Virus record (IMG/VR): IMGVR_UViG_3300010413_000032
Location: 1 to 60,692 of that record
Origin: a virus
Strand: one strand, 5' to 3'
DNA length: 60,692 nucleotides
Part shown: positions 1-7,258 of the stretch, one piece after another
Layout: the number at the start of each line of letters is the position of its first letter
Numbering within the stretch: the first letter of the stretch is position 1
Made by a program: the position numbers and the translations under genes
The notes under the pieces: model-generated
Database searches by the model: none
Seen by the model: the letters and a program-made list of their open reading frames with translations, nothing else
What the model was told of the DNA's origin: nothing

Positions 1-147
1 CTTTGGCTTATACCCATATTTTTGCTCAAAAAGTTCGATAGCCTTCAAATCTATAATGTCAGGAGTGTATCCCTGCCACAGCGGCGAGTCTTCTTCTTTT
101 GATAAGCTCCAGTATGTTAATTGTCGTATAACCTCTTGTTCGTCCAT
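1..147 (-). CDS. Unknown protein, N-terminal part (runs off left edge)
   Basis: Open frame of 49 codons from an ATG at 147 with no stop before the window begins. The visible residues are polar and acidic (start MDEQEVIRQLTYW). No family is recognised. The Shine-Dalgarno is poor, and the gene upstream ends only 8 bases before this start, so translation may be coupled. Confidence 0.6.
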   Translation of the reverse strand, partial: MDEQEVIRQLTYWSLSKEEDSPLWQGYTPDIIDLKAIELFEQKYGYKPK

Positions 148-155
148 AAGGTGAT

Positions 156-542
156 TTACTTGTCACCACTCCCATTGTTCAATACGGTTTCAATGTCAGG
201 GAATCTAACAACGTGCCAAGCGAGTAAACCTGCGACAGTGGCTAGAACCACTTCCAGATCAGTTCCAGAATACTCTTCGTTGACAAGGCCGTCGGACGTG
301 TCATAGACCGTGTACCATTTCCCATGTATCCGTATAACCACGTTTACAACCGGAAGCGTGATGTCTACGACTTGTCCAAGCGTGTACTGGAAATCATCAT
401 TCCACGCTACTGTGTAACCAACCCCTGCAGAGTCAAGCTCTTCTAGCAACGGAATAATCTGGCGTTTAATTTGTTCGACTTTCTTGCCGATCTCTACCTG
501 CCTGTTTCTTTCAGCGTTGGTTATATACTCGCGCAGTTTCAT
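156..542 (-). CDS. Unknown protein, 128 aa
   Basis: Starts at ATG 542 with GGAGG six bases upstream. Soluble and acidic, with a predicted helical N terminus (residues 1-40) followed by beta-rich sequence around VVNVVIRIHGKWYTVYD. No catalytic motif is visible and I do not recognise the family. It lies in a tight minus-strand run of small genes with one-base to overlapping spacing. Confidence 0.75.
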   Translation of the reverse strand: MKLREYITNAERNRQVEIGKKVEQIKRQIIPLLEELDSAGVGYTVAWNDDFQYTLGQVVDITLPVVNVVIRIHGKWYTVYDTSDGLVNEEYSGTDLEVVLATVAGLLAWHVVRFPDIETVLNNGSGDK

Positions 543-543
543 C

Positions 544-747
544 TTAGACCTCCAATAGCGGCAGCCTTTGTTCTAGAATAAGGTTGTTTTCGCCATGCGA
601 CCTTAAAACCAGTCCGCCAGATTCGGCCAACTCTGCGGCCATATCTGCGATAAGCCAACTTGGCCCAAAAAACTCAACGACCCATTTCCGCCCCTCTCTT
701 CTAAGGCCAGATGATACGGTCGTGTTATGAATACTACTCTGTTCCAT
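544..747 (-). CDS. Unknown protein, 67 aa
   Basis: ATG at 747 (start MEQSSIHNTT) is preferred over an in-frame GTG at 765. It gives a 14-base overlap with the preceding gene and GGAG lies about 12 bases upstream. Short soluble protein, no recognisable motif. Confidence 0.65.
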   Translation of the reverse strand: MEQSSIHNTTVSSGLRREGRKWVVEFFGPSWLIADMAAELAESGGLVLRSHGENNLILEQRLPLLEV

Positions 748-1036
748 CTTCTGTAAACACTCCACGCTCTATAAGTTGATCCATCTGCGCCATAACTATA
801 CTTGCAACCTTTATGGCATTTTCCCAGGTGGATTTATCGTCGCCGTTATGTTCCGGAACAACAACGGAGTATGTCGGCACCTTTGTATCAATGTCTATCG
901 CTTCAACGACTGATACCGCATCTTCACCTTCGATGGATAGCGGAATAACCAACAGCTTGATAGGTGCTTCGTCGCTAGTCTTTACCAAGAAGTCCTCTTC
1001 TCGCAGCGTTATTACAATACCAGTGTTTTCATTCAT
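734..1036 (-). CDS. Unknown acidic protein, 100 aa
   Basis: ATG at 1036 (MNENTGIVIT) has AAAGGGG five bases upstream, better than the more upstream MPKGAT start. Acidic, probably alpha/beta. Its end overlaps the next gene by 14 bases. Family not recognised. Confidence 0.7.
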   Translation of the reverse strand: MNENTGIVITLREEDFLVKTSDEAPIKLLVIPLSIEGEDAVSVVEAIDIDTKVPTYSVVVPEHNGDDKSTWENAIKVASIVMAQMDQLIERGVFTEDGTE

Positions 1037-1057
1037 AGTTGCCCCTTTCGGCATAAG

Positions 1058-1444
1058 CTATACTGCCCTTCCGGTGTCAACATCTACAATCGTAAACCTG
1101 TCAATGCACTTCACTCCGTGTGCCTTTAGCCATTCGTCATCCTGCAGGTGTTTCTGGAGGAATCCGACAGCTTTGTTCACGGCATACTTCCTGACAGGGT
1201 TATCAATATCCATACACCGCGAATATCCATAAACATCACTCCCGTCCGGAAGCTTGACCGTGGCATACGCCATGTATCTTGACCCCGAACTTTTGCATCG
1301 CCTTACAAGCGATTTGAATTTCTCTGGCATGGCTTCGTAATCGTCGTAGTCAGACAGATCGCGACCAGGCCACCAGAGAATGATTGACACCCTGCGCCAA
1401 TCCCTAGAACTAACAACTCCTACTGGTTTCGCAAAAAATCTCAT
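1058..1444 (-). CDS. Unknown protein, 128 aa
   Basis: ATG at 1444 (MRFFAKPVG) follows GGGGTG by five bases. The upstream gene ends at 1446, so the two are directly abutted. Basic and soluble, containing YDDYEAMPEKFKSLVRRC and a beta-rich C terminus. Family not recognised. Confidence 0.7.
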   Translation of the reverse strand: MRFFAKPVGVVSSRDWRRVSIILWWPGRDLSDYDDYEAMPEKFKSLVRRCKSSGSRYMAYATVKLPDGSDVYGYSRCMDIDNPVRKYAVNKAVGFLQKHLQDDEWLKAHGVKCIDRFTIVDVDTGRAV

Positions 1445-1445
1445 T

Positions 1446-1652
1446 TTAACACCCCGTTTTTTCCCCACGCGATCCGCGCATGGATTCTAATAGTTCCCAA
1501 TCTTCGCACCCGTCATTATTCCGTTTTAGGATTCTCTTATAGGCTTCTGCGCCTGTACCCCAAACCCAATGGCCCATTGTGCAGCAAGTGACTGACTCTT
1601 CATCGCTAACTTTGCGGAACTTTACGTTTCGGCAATTATGGCATGTTTTCAT
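1446..1652 (-). CDS. Small cysteine-rich (zinc-binding?) protein, 68 aa
   Basis: ATG at 1652 with GGAGG four bases upstream. CHNCRNVKF (C-x2-C) near the N terminus, then CC around residue 22 and a further Cys near residue 44 make a compact zinc-ribbon-like arrangement. Metal binding is inferred from spacing only. It sits just downstream (transcription-wise) of tRNA-Arg(UCU). Confidence 0.65.
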   Translation of the reverse strand: MKTCHNCRNVKFRKVSDEESVTCCTMGHWVWGTGAEAYKRILKRNNDGCEDWELLESMRGSRGEKTGC

Positions 1653-1664
1653 TATTCCTCCAAG

Positions 1665-1737
1665 CACCCCTGGCAGGACTCGAACCTGCGACTAACGACT
1701 TAGAAGGCCGCTGCTCTATCCACTGAGCCACAGGGGC
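1665..1737 (-). tRNA. tRNA-Arg (anticodon UCU)
   Basis: Complete cloverleaf. The acceptor GCCCCTG pairs with CAGGGGT (first pair G-U), the D arm is GCTC/GAGC, the anticodon loop is CTTCTAA and the T loop is TTCGAGT. Reads AGA. Discriminator G, no encoded CCA. Confidence 0.93.
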
Positions 1738-1962
1738 CTATTCACAAGTAACCTTGCAACTGGCAATCTTGTATCCGAACGCACATGCTCCGCAGGCCCT
1801 ACCGTATCCATAGTTGTAATACGGAACAAGGTCTTGAAACTTCGTTGCCGCAACACAGTCTGCAACCCACTGCCAACGCATTCCTGCTGGACACCTTTCA
1901 GTTAGGCCACATGCAGTTATTATCAGCATAAAGATTACCAGAATGAAAAATATCCTTTTCAT
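1738..1962 (-). CDS. Small cysteine-rich lipoprotein-like protein, 74 aa
   Basis: ATG at 1962 (MKRIFFILVIFML) begins a type II signal peptide with lipobox-like ITAC, so the protein is probably exported and lipid-anchored. The mature part has regularly spaced Cys residues ending ACGACAFGYKIASC. It is a paralogue of the adjacent gene at 1965-2189 (shared C-G-x-C-x-FGYKI core). The stop abuts tRNA-Arg directly. The Shine-Dalgarno is weak, so coupling to the upstream paralogue is likely. Confidence 0.7.
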   Translation of the reverse strand: MKRIFFILVIFMLIITACGLTERCPAGMRWQWVADCVAATKFQDLVPYYNYGYGRACGACAFGYKIASCKVTCE

Positions 1963-1964
1963 GA

Positions 1965-2189
1965 TTACCAGCACTCAGACCAACATTCAGTGATTTTATA
2001 TCCGAATTTACATGGGCCGCAGAGTCTGCCAGTGCCAGTATTCGTGTATGGCTCAAGCCTGTCGTGTTCGAATACTTTTACACAGGTTGAATACCAATGC
2101 CATGTACATTTATACGGATGCTGTTCTCCGCCACAGCTAGATATAGTTATAATTATAACTATTAATAAAATAAACCAGATACGACTCAC
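1965..2189 (-). CDS. Small cysteine-rich lipoprotein-like protein, 74 aa
   Basis: GTG start at 2189 with GGAG upstream. Signal peptide MSRIWFILLIVIIITISSC has a lipobox-like ISSC. The mature region is cysteine-rich (LCGPCKFGYKITEC) and matches the neighbour at 1738-1962, indicating tandem duplication. Location is probably the cell envelope. Function unknown; envelope remodelling or superinfection exclusion would fit but is speculation. Confidence 0.7.
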   Translation of the reverse strand: MSRIWFILLIVIIITISSCGGEQHPYKCTWHWYSTCVKVFEHDRLEPYTNTGTGRLCGPCKFGYKITECWSECW

Positions 2190-2204
2190 TGGAATCTCCT
2201 TAGT

Positions 2205-2474
2205 CTAATTATACCACACTTTCGGAGGACCAAATAGCATGTCTGCGCCACCTATAGTAATTGTTACAATTACCCACACAAGCATACCAAAAGCCAACGA
2301 TCCAGGAATAATTGCAAAAATGCACATTAACGCATACGTACACGACGGATCGTTAACGTCGAATCCGAATCGGCGGCGATATAGGTAGAGACATACAAGA
2401 TTTGCGGCGTGGCACAGAATCAAAAACCAAAGGCCACAAAAGTACAAAATTATACTGACTGCAAGGTCGCTCAT
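2205..2474 (-). CDS. Membrane protein, 89 aa
   Basis: ATG at 2474 (MSDLAVSIILYF) with AGGAG five bases upstream, preferred to the ATG two codons earlier. Two hydrophobic segments, about residues 5-30 and 50-80, predict a small two-pass inner-membrane protein. Family not recognised. Confidence 0.7.
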   Translation of the reverse strand: MSDLAVSIILYFCGLWFLILCHAANLVCLYLYRRRFGFDVNDPSCTYALMCIFAIIPGSLAFGMLVWVIVTITIGGADMLFGPPKVWYN

Positions 2475-2490
2475 ATCCACTCCTTTTTAG

Positions 2491-2565
2491 AACCCCCGAC
2501 CAGATTCGAACTGATAACCTAGCGGTTCGTAGCCGCTTGCTCTTGTTCCTTTGAGCTACGGGGGC
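2491..2565 (-). tRNA. tRNA-Arg (anticodon ACG)
   Basis: Acceptor GCCCCCG/CGGGGGT, D arm GCTC/GAGC, perfect anticodon stem AGCGG/CCGCT with loop CTACGAA, T loop TTCGAAT. Reads CGU (and CGC/CGA if A34 is deaminated to inosine). No encoded CCA. Its 5' nucleotide is shared with the stop codon of the upstream gene (2565). Confidence 0.93.
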
Positions 2566-2798
2566 TAGTCAAGAATTGAATCAAAGGCATCACAATCCAT
2601 TGGATTGTCAAAGTGCCTTTTTTCTATTGTGTAGCAGTAAAGGCTGTCTGGATAACAGTTGCCGTATATTATTTCATATGCAACAATACATGGGAATGTA
2701 GATGGCTTTTCCAAGTCCCAAGCCTTGCCATACCTGTCAGCCATCTTTCGGTTAAAATCGTCAAACGTGTCTTCTGTCCTTACAAGTATGATTTCCAT
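2565..2798 (-). CDS. Unknown protein, 77 aa
   Basis: ATG at 2798 with GGAGG eight bases upstream. That GGAGG overlaps the stop of the tiny membrane ORF at 2804-2878. Acidic and soluble. The TAG stop shares one base with the 5' end of tRNA-Arg(ACG). Family not recognised. Confidence 0.75.
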   Translation of the reverse strand: MEIILVRTEDTFDDFNRKMADRYGKAWDLEKPSTFPCIVAYEIIYGNCYPDSLYCYTIEKRHFDNPMDCDAFDSILD

Positions 2799-2803
2799 TG
2801 GTT

Positions 2804-2878
2804 TTACCTCCAGGCCGTAATGTATTCAACTATTGCTGCGAGTATAAACACAGCTATGAAAATTAGTATATATGGCAC
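2804..2878 (-). CDS. Tiny membrane protein, 24 aa
   Basis: GTG at 2878 with GGAGG eight bases upstream encodes a single hydrophobic helix (PYILIFIAVFILAAIVEYI). The stop TAA lies inside the GGAGGTAA that serves as ribosome binding site for the next gene, an arrangement typical of coupled genes. Real expression is inferred from the RBS and packing only. Confidence 0.55.
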   Translation of the reverse strand: MPYILIFIAVFILAAIVEYITAWR

Positions 2879-2899
2879 AACCACTGCCTCCGTGCTTAG

Positions 2900-2974
2900 T
2901 AGCCCCGACCAGATTTGAACTGGTGACCTATCGCTTATCAGACGATTGCTCTTGCCGAACTGAGCTTCGGGGCT
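2900..2974 (-). tRNA. tRNA-Ile (anticodon GAU)
   Basis: Perfect acceptor AGCCCCG/CGGGGCT with discriminator A, D arm GCTC/GAGC, anticodon loop CTGATAA, T loop TTCAAAT. Reads AUC/AUU. No encoded CCA. Confidence 0.93.
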
Positions 2975-2982
2975 TTTAATGT

Positions 2983-3216
2983 CTAGTAGTCAACAATCCG
3001 CTCTTCTAGCGTATCCTCACCAACGTATCCGCCACTAAACATATCTGCATTGATAGAGTTCTCCTTGTATAGCTTAACCATAGCTTTAGGATCAACAAGA
3101 TAGCCTTTCAGATCTGCAAGCAGTTTTGCACTGTCCGTGAATACAATCGTAGCGCATCCAACTTTCACAACCCACCCATTCAGCACAGTTTCAATTGTTA
3201 CATTGTAAGGTTTCAT
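2983..3216 (-). CDS. Unknown protein, 77 aa
   Basis: ATG at 3216 (MKPYNVTIETV) has a G-rich RBS (GGGGGG) five bases upstream. Alpha/beta, acidic C terminus. No recognised family. Confidence 0.7.
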   Translation of the reverse strand: MKPYNVTIETVLNGWVVKVGCATIVFTDSAKLLADLKGYLVDPKAMVKLYKENSINADMFSGGYVGEDTLEERIVDY

Positions 3217-3217
3217 T

Positions 3218-3475
3218 TTATCCCCCCAATTCAAAAAATGTTGTTGCTAAGTCAACAATAGACCAAACCAGAAGTATCGCAAGGCACACAAAAAACGCTG
3301 CCGTATATACCCAAGGTACAAAAACAACAGCACCCATTAGCCATCTTCCCCACAGCGGAATCTTTAACATCAGCGATTTGTCACTTTTGTATGTTACAAT
3401 TACTATAGCTGTAAGCATGAACCATATTAAGTTTACCAGGATTCCAGACACAATAATATCCGTTGTCATTAGCAT
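3218..3475 (-). CDS. Membrane protein, 85 aa
   Basis: ATG at 3475 with AGGAGG five bases upstream. Two hydrophobic helices (about residues 5-28 and 45-78) joined by a short basic loop. It follows another tiny membrane ORF (3488-3580) and precedes 2983-3216 by one base. Function unknown. Confidence 0.7.
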   Translation of the reverse strand: MLMTTDIIVSGILVNLIWFMLTAIVIVTYKSDKSLMLKIPLWGRWLMGAVVFVPWVYTAAFFVCLAILLVWSIVDLATTFFELGG

Positions 3476-3487
3476 AGCTTCCTCCTT

Positions 3488-3580
3488 TTACCAATCTAAG
3501 AGAATCATAGCAATCGCACACACAACCAACACCATTGTAATCAGGAAAAGACCTCCTGCGCAAATCCAAAGCAGCATCAT
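3488..3580 (-). CDS. Tiny membrane protein, 30 aa
   Basis: ATG at 3580 (MMLLWICAGG), with GGAG just upstream, encodes one transmembrane helix (LFLITMVLVVCAIAMILL). It stops at TAA 3488-3490, immediately before the AGGAGG of the next gene. The longer open frame in this stretch (3381-3569) has no RBS and conflicts with the next gene, so this small ORF is the better explanation. Confidence 0.6.
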   Translation of the reverse strand: MMLLWICAGGLFLITMVLVVCAIAMILLDW

Positions 3581-3590
3581 ATTCTCCGTG

Positions 3591-3663
3591 TGGGGGTGGT
3601 CGGGATCGAACCGACGACCGACTGTTTATGAGACAGTAGCTCTTCCGCTGAGCCTACACCCCC
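3591..3663 (-). tRNA. tRNA with CAU anticodon (elongator Met, or Ile2)
   Basis: Perfect acceptor GGGGGTG/CACCCCC with discriminator A, anticodon stem ACTGT/ACAGT with loop CTCATAA, T loop TTCGATC. The 1-72 pair is intact, so it is not an initiator. It could be elongator Met or, if C34 is lysidinylated, an AUA-reading Ile tRNA. Bases 8-10 (TAG) are the stop codon of the upstream gene. Confidence 0.9.
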
Positions 3664-3947
3664 GCATTTGTAAGCTTTCTGGCCTCAAACTCCGCTTTAA
3701 CCCGCGATTGCAGCATCAGAATATTCATGTGTTCTAGTGCAGTTTGCATCGCAAGTACATACTCAGCGGTCATTTCATACGCAATCTTATTCAGGTCTTT
3801 AGTGACCGGAAAGTTCTCTAATTCCATACGCGATAATACAATCTCTTGTATTGCCAGGATGAGTTCGTATATTTGACCATCGCACTGATTAGCTGCGGTG
3901 TAGCCAATGCCCATCAACCTTTCCGCGTCCGTCTTTTTGCTTGCCAT
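3654..3947 (-). CDS. Unknown helical protein, 97 aa
   Basis: ATG at 3947 (MASKKTDAERL) with GGAGG five bases upstream. Almost wholly helical (IYELILAIQEIVLSRMELE). The last codons run ten bases into the tRNA(CAU) gene, and the TAG stop is formed by tRNA positions 8-10. Family not recognised. Confidence 0.75.
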   Translation of the reverse strand: MASKKTDAERLMGIGYTAANQCDGQIYELILAIQEIVLSRMELENFPVTKDLNKIAYEMTAEYVLAMQTALEHMNILMLQSRVKAEFEARKLTNAGV

Positions 3948-4033
3948 GTCAACCTCCGTACACTTTGTGACGAATCCCACCCACCCTAAATAAAGCCCAC
4001 TCGTCACACGTCAAGAGGAGAGAAAACTGAGTT

Positions 4034-4933
4034 CTAGTCGTTTGTCAGCGGCACAACGTTCTCGCCACTGAACAACAGCGTCAGGTCTGCGTTAGGATCG
4101 ATAAACCAGACATTATCACCCGCAAAGACCTCTTTAGCAGCTTCCCAAATCTGTAGTTGCAGCCATCCAGGATTAGTTTCGTAGACCTTTGCATTTTCCT
4201 GTGCAACAAGCCTTGCACGGCGAGCCTTTTCAAGCTCTACCGCCGTGTTTGCCTCTTCGGTCTTTACCTGTTCTTCGGCAAGCTTTCTGTCCTCAATTGC
4301 TACTTCAACACTGACCTGGGCAAGAGCCTTAGCCTTCAATTTGTTGAGGTACTCTTGGTCCGGAGCGATGTTGTTAATCCCAACATCTTTCAAGATACAG
4401 TAAATCTCAGATAGCTCCATTTCAAGATATTCGTAGATTTTGTCTTGAACGACATACCTGCCAAGCTCTTCGTTTACAGCACCTTCTTCGTCAATGCCAA
4501 GCATTTCGTCGATAGTAAACTGTGTGGTTACAGCCTTCACGACACGCGGGATACGACCAAGGACTTGATTCATCAGAGCTTCATCGCTGATAGTTTCTTG
4601 GTTGTATTCCTCCCACATCTTTTTGATATTTTCTTCCGTCTTGTCCCTGGAAAATGTAACCTGCAGATTAAGGCCAACAGGTTGTTTATCCTTCGTTACA
4701 AGATCGGGATCAGACCATTGGACCGTAAGCGCGGAGATGTTGATAGTCTTGATTTCGTCATACCAGCCCATAGCTGAGTGCCTGCCAGCAGGAAGGACCT
4801 CTGCGATCCTTACTCCAGAAATCAGCTTGAGTCCAACCTCATGCTCCTCAACAGGCTTCTTCCATGAGCATCCACCCATAACAAGAACCAGTAGTAGCAA
4901 CGCAACAACAACAACCATTTTCCCATTTTTCAT
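4034..4933 (-). CDS. SPFH/prohibitin-like lipoprotein, 299 aa
   Basis: AGGAGG lies five bases before ATG 4933. Residues 1-22 are a lipoprotein signal peptide with lipobox VMGGC, so the protein is probably anchored outside the cytoplasmic membrane. Residues about 28-215 look like an SPFH (stomatin/prohibitin/flotillin/HflK) domain, with EVGLKLISG near the start and LTVQWSDPDLVTKDKQPVGL in the middle. A charged helical or coiled-coil stretch (VAIEDRKLAEEQVKTEEA) follows at about 215-250. SPFH proteins form ring-like membrane scaffolds. In a phage it could organise or protect the envelope; that role is inference. Confidence 0.75.
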   Translation of the reverse strand: MKNGKMVVVVALLLLVLVMGGCSWKKPVEEHEVGLKLISGVRIAEVLPAGRHSAMGWYDEIKTINISALTVQWSDPDLVTKDKQPVGLNLQVTFSRDKTEENIKKMWEEYNQETISDEALMNQVLGRIPRVVKAVTTQFTIDEMLGIDEEGAVNEELGRYVVQDKIYEYLEMELSEIYCILKDVGINNIAPDQEYLNKLKAKALAQVSVEVAIEDRKLAEEQVKTEEANTAVELEKARRARLVAQENAKVYETNPGWLQLQIWEAAKEVFAGDNVWFIDPNADLTLLFSGENVVPLTND

Positions 4934-4948
4934 ATTAGCCTCCTAAGC

Positions 4949-5170
4949 TTAACTCATTCGTCTTCCAGCGATAAATCTTAACAATAGCAAGAATCCACCA
5001 AACACCAGTAGGACAATTGCTATAAGGTCATCTATCCCACTCCCTAGTGGGAGTATGAAAAGGATTATGTTCCTTGTAAACGGCATCCAGAAAAGAAGCC
5101 CTATGCCAAGAAGTGTTACAGCAACCACAGTTACCTTTTGGCGATTACTCATTCTGTCCCATTTACTCAT
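4949..5170 (-). CDS. Membrane protein, 73 aa
   Basis: ATG at 5170 with AGGAG eight bases upstream. Basic N terminus, then two hydrophobic helices (about residues 12-38 and 43-66) and a basic tail GRRMS, suggesting both ends are cytoplasmic. Next to the SPFH lipoprotein and possibly a partner. Family not recognised. Confidence 0.7.
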   Translation of the reverse strand: MSKWDRMSNRQKVTVVAVTLLGIGLLFWMPFTRNIILFILPLGSGIDDLIAIVLLVFGGFLLLLRFIAGRRMS

Positions 5171-5189
5171 AAGTCTATCTCCTTTCGTG

Positions 5190-5261
5190 GGTGACCAACG
5201 GGACTCGAACCCGTATTCCCTGATGCACAGTCAGATGTCTTGCCATTAGACGATAGCCACC
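5190..5261 (-). tRNA. tRNA-His (anticodon GUG)
   Basis: Carries the extra G-1 paired with C73 that is the histidine identity element. The acceptor then continues with G3-C70, C5-G68 and some G-U pairs. Anticodon loop CTGTGCA, T loop TTCGAGT. No encoded CCA. Confidence 0.9.
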
Positions 5262-5270
5262 GCATGGTCG

Positions 5271-5657
5271 CTAGAACGGAAATTTGCTGCCGTCCTTTGA
5301 GACTTCGCGCATGAGGATAACGCCGTCAAATGCAACGCTGCCACTCGCAAACTTCCCCGTTGATTTCCTTGGCTTGCCTTCCGAGAGGGATGTAAGGTCG
5401 TAAAAGGCAGGAAGCTCTCTCGGCGGTCCCATAACCGCCACTTCGTAAACCCTGCGACTTGACGATATTGACGCTACGCTCTCGGCATCTTTCAAGTTGT
5501 CGAAGACAATGATGCCGTTCTCCTTCAACCAGTCAGGCGGGGTTGTCAACTTCCCAACTTCGTATTCGACAGCAGCCTTCCCGCTGGCGAAAAGTGACAT
5601 GAGTCGCTCATGTCCTCCGCAAAAGCTCTGAACCTTCACCACTTTGTAGTAACGCAT
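5271..5657 (-). CDS. Unknown protein of a four-member paralogous family, 128 aa
   Basis: ATG at 5657 (MRYYKVVKVQ) with AGGAG upstream. Shares with the genes at 6426, 6857 and 7259 the pattern M-x-YYKV, then GKAAVEYEVGKL-TPP-WL, a central V-D-L core, and a C-terminal DGVILMREV. Function unknown. It is the first gene after the promoter at 5709-5737. Confidence 0.75.
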   Translation of the reverse strand: MRYYKVVKVQSFCGGHERLMSLFASGKAAVEYEVGKLTTPPDWLKENGIIVFDNLKDAESVASISSSRRVYEVAVMGPPRELPAFYDLTSLSEGKPRKSTGKFASGSVAFDGVILMREVSKDGSKFPF

Positions 5658-5708
5658 AGTACACTCTCCTATAGGAATTTGTTGTCGGTCATGCCTGACC
5701 TACCGTAT

Positions 5709-5737
5709 ATTATACTGCAGAACCTCAACTTTGTTGA
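5709..5737 (-). promoter_or_regulatory. Minus-strand sigma70-like promoter (phage class)
   Basis: Reading leftward: -35 TCAACA (5737-5732), 17-base spacer beginning AAGTT and ending TGCAG, -10 TATAAT (5714-5709). Same layout as five other minus promoters here. It points into the gene at 5657. Confidence 0.75.
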
Positions 5738-5749
5738 TAATTATTCATG

Positions 5750-5836
5750 CGGAGCAGGTAGGATTCGAACCTACGGGCCATTTCTGGCCACTCCCTTAGC
5801 GGGGGAGCGCAATAAGCCAAACTCTGCCACCGCTCC
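5750..5836 (-). tRNA. tRNA-Ser (anticodon GCU)
   Basis: Class II tRNA with a long variable arm. Acceptor GGAGCGG/CTGCTCC, discriminator G as expected for Ser, anticodon stem CTCCC/GGGAG with loop CCGCTAA, T loop TTCGAAT. Reads AGC/AGU. Confidence 0.93.
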
Positions 5837-5841
5837 AGCTA

Positions 5842-6462
5842 TTACCCAATAAACTTGCTATACAAGTCTCCAAACACATCTGGAGCCAGGTCGTTTGCTA
5901 TACGAAGCATTTGTGTAGCAACGTCGCGAATTTCCCATTGTGCAGCTTTGTCACACCTGACTTCAATAAAGTGTCTTAATGACCTAAAGTTCATAGTGAC
6001 AACAACCTTCGTCACGGTCGCATTTGGTAGAAGATATCTTGCATCTTCCTTTTTAATCCCAAGCTGTCGCAGTCGTTCGTAAACATCTGTGACGTAACTT
6101 ATTGCCGCTTCCCACAACGGAAGAACGTATTCATTTTCACTCTCAAGGATTGATGGAGGAATCACAAACTCTGCGTCTGTCATGTCAACATATCGTTGAG
6201 ACTCCTGGCTGTAACTTGCGATTCTATGTCTGACAAGTTGGTGAGAGCAAGCCCTTGATATTCCATACACCACAAACGTAACGCTGGCATGTTCTATAAT
6301 AGATTCATGCCCTTCTCTAATCCGATTTTTGATAAACTTACTACGATCTTTGCCTGCGCTGCGATAGCACACGCGCCCTGCGGATTCTATCAAATATTCA
6401 GGATCAATTGTAAATGACAGAATCGTTACTTTTGGCGTCGCGCCAGGTTTTTCGCCTTCCAT
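5842..6462 (-). CDS. thyX: Flavin-dependent thymidylate synthase ThyX
   Basis: Makes dTMP from dUMP using FAD, NADPH and methylene-tetrahydrofolate. The signature RHR-x7-S is present (RHRIASYSQESQRY, residues 78-91), as are the helical C-terminal core and a conserved ending around DVATQMLRI. Length 206 aa is normal. ATG 6462 is chosen; an in-frame GTG lies three codons upstream. The start overlaps the preceding paralogue-family gene by 37 bases. With dUTPase, class II ribonucleotide reductase and methylases it forms the phage's dNTP supply. Confidence 0.95.
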   Translation of the reverse strand: MEGEKPGATPKVTILSFTIDPEYLIESAGRVCYRSAGKDRSKFIKNRIREGHESIIEHASVTFVVYGISRACSHQLVRHRIASYSQESQRYVDMTDAEFVIPPSILESENEYVLPLWEAAISYVTDVYERLRQLGIKKEDARYLLPNATVTKVVVTMNFRSLRHFIEVRCDKAAQWEIRDVATQMLRIANDLAPDVFGDLYSKFIG

Positions 6463-6860
6463 TCTTTCCACACCGCCTTCGCTTCGTTAAATGGAACCTC
6501 TGCCATCGGGATAATCCCTTGAACCATCAGTGTGCCATCAGGCCACTTTGCAGAAGTCTTTATTATACGCCCGATATTTAGTTGTGTGTTTTCTGCATAT
6601 TCGCCAGGGGTCGCAACTGTCCCACTAATGGCAACTTGATACACAGGGAAAACGGTAGAGTAAGGCGATCCGCTAATTAGTTGTCTGTACCGGAGTGTAT
6701 TTTCAAGCGAGTTAAAAACCGTCAGGTTGTACCCGTATTCAGCCAACCATCCTGGAGCAACTGATAGTTGTCCAGGAATATACTCCACCCTGGCTACCCC
6801 TCTGGTCCACGAAGACCATAATCTTCCGCCTTGTTGCCTGAACACCTTGTAGTATCTCAT
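6426..6860 (-). CDS. Unknown protein of the four-member family, 144 aa
   Basis: ATG at 6860 (MRYYKVFRQQ) overlaps the stop of the upstream family member by four bases (ATGA) with AGGAG upstream. Shows the family features (VARVEYIPGQLS, LTVFNSLENT, DGTLMVQGIIPMAEV). More divergent than the other copies and with a longer basic C terminus that overlaps thyX. Confidence 0.75.
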   Translation of the reverse strand: MRYYKVFRQQGGRLWSSWTRGVARVEYIPGQLSVAPGWLAEYGYNLTVFNSLENTLRYRQLISGSPYSTVFPVYQVAISGTVATPGEYAENTQLNIGRIIKTSAKWPDGTLMVQGIIPMAEVPFNEAKAVWKEWKAKNLARRQK

Positions 6861-7246
6861 TTCATTCTCTCCTTTGCTGCAATACGTTCGGCCTGTGTGA
6901 CTTCCCTCATCAGAATTACGCCATCAACCATCCTTGTCCCATTAGGGAATTTCCCCCAATTTCTCAGAACAAGCATTCCTGTCTGCAAGTAGGCGTCTGA
7001 ACAAAGCGGCTCAGGCTCCCTTGCAGTCCCTACAATCGCCACTAGATAGATTGGATATGTGGAGGAATAGTCCATCGCCGCCTTAAGTGAATCAAACACG
7101 GTAAGCCCGTAGCCCTTGGACATTAACCAATCTGGAGGCGTTGACAACTTACCGACTTCATATTCAACCTTGGCCTTCCCCTTTGCGTAAGAGGAATATA
7201 GTTTCCCGCTATACAGTGATGGCCTGACAACTTTGTAGTAACTCAT
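6857..7246 (-). CDS. Unknown protein of the four-member family, 129 aa
   Basis: ATG at 7246 (MSYYKVVRPS) with GGAGG five bases upstream. Contains GKAKVEYEVGKLSTPPDWL, GYGLTVFDSLKAA and MVDGVILMREV, the clearest version of the family consensus. Part of a tandem array of paralogues (7259-7657, 6857-7246, 6426-6860) that arose by duplication. Confidence 0.75.
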   Translation of the reverse strand: MSYYKVVRPSLYSGKLYSSYAKGKAKVEYEVGKLSTPPDWLMSKGYGLTVFDSLKAAMDYSSTYPIYLVAIVGTAREPEPLCSDAYLQTGMLVLRNWGKFPNGTRMVDGVILMREVTQAERIAAKERMK

Positions 7247-7258
7247 TCTAACCTCCAC

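Noticed and set aside
3381-3569. Minus-strand ORF of 62 aa
   Set aside because: No RBS, and it overlaps two better-supported membrane genes in another frame (3218-3475 and 3488-3580).
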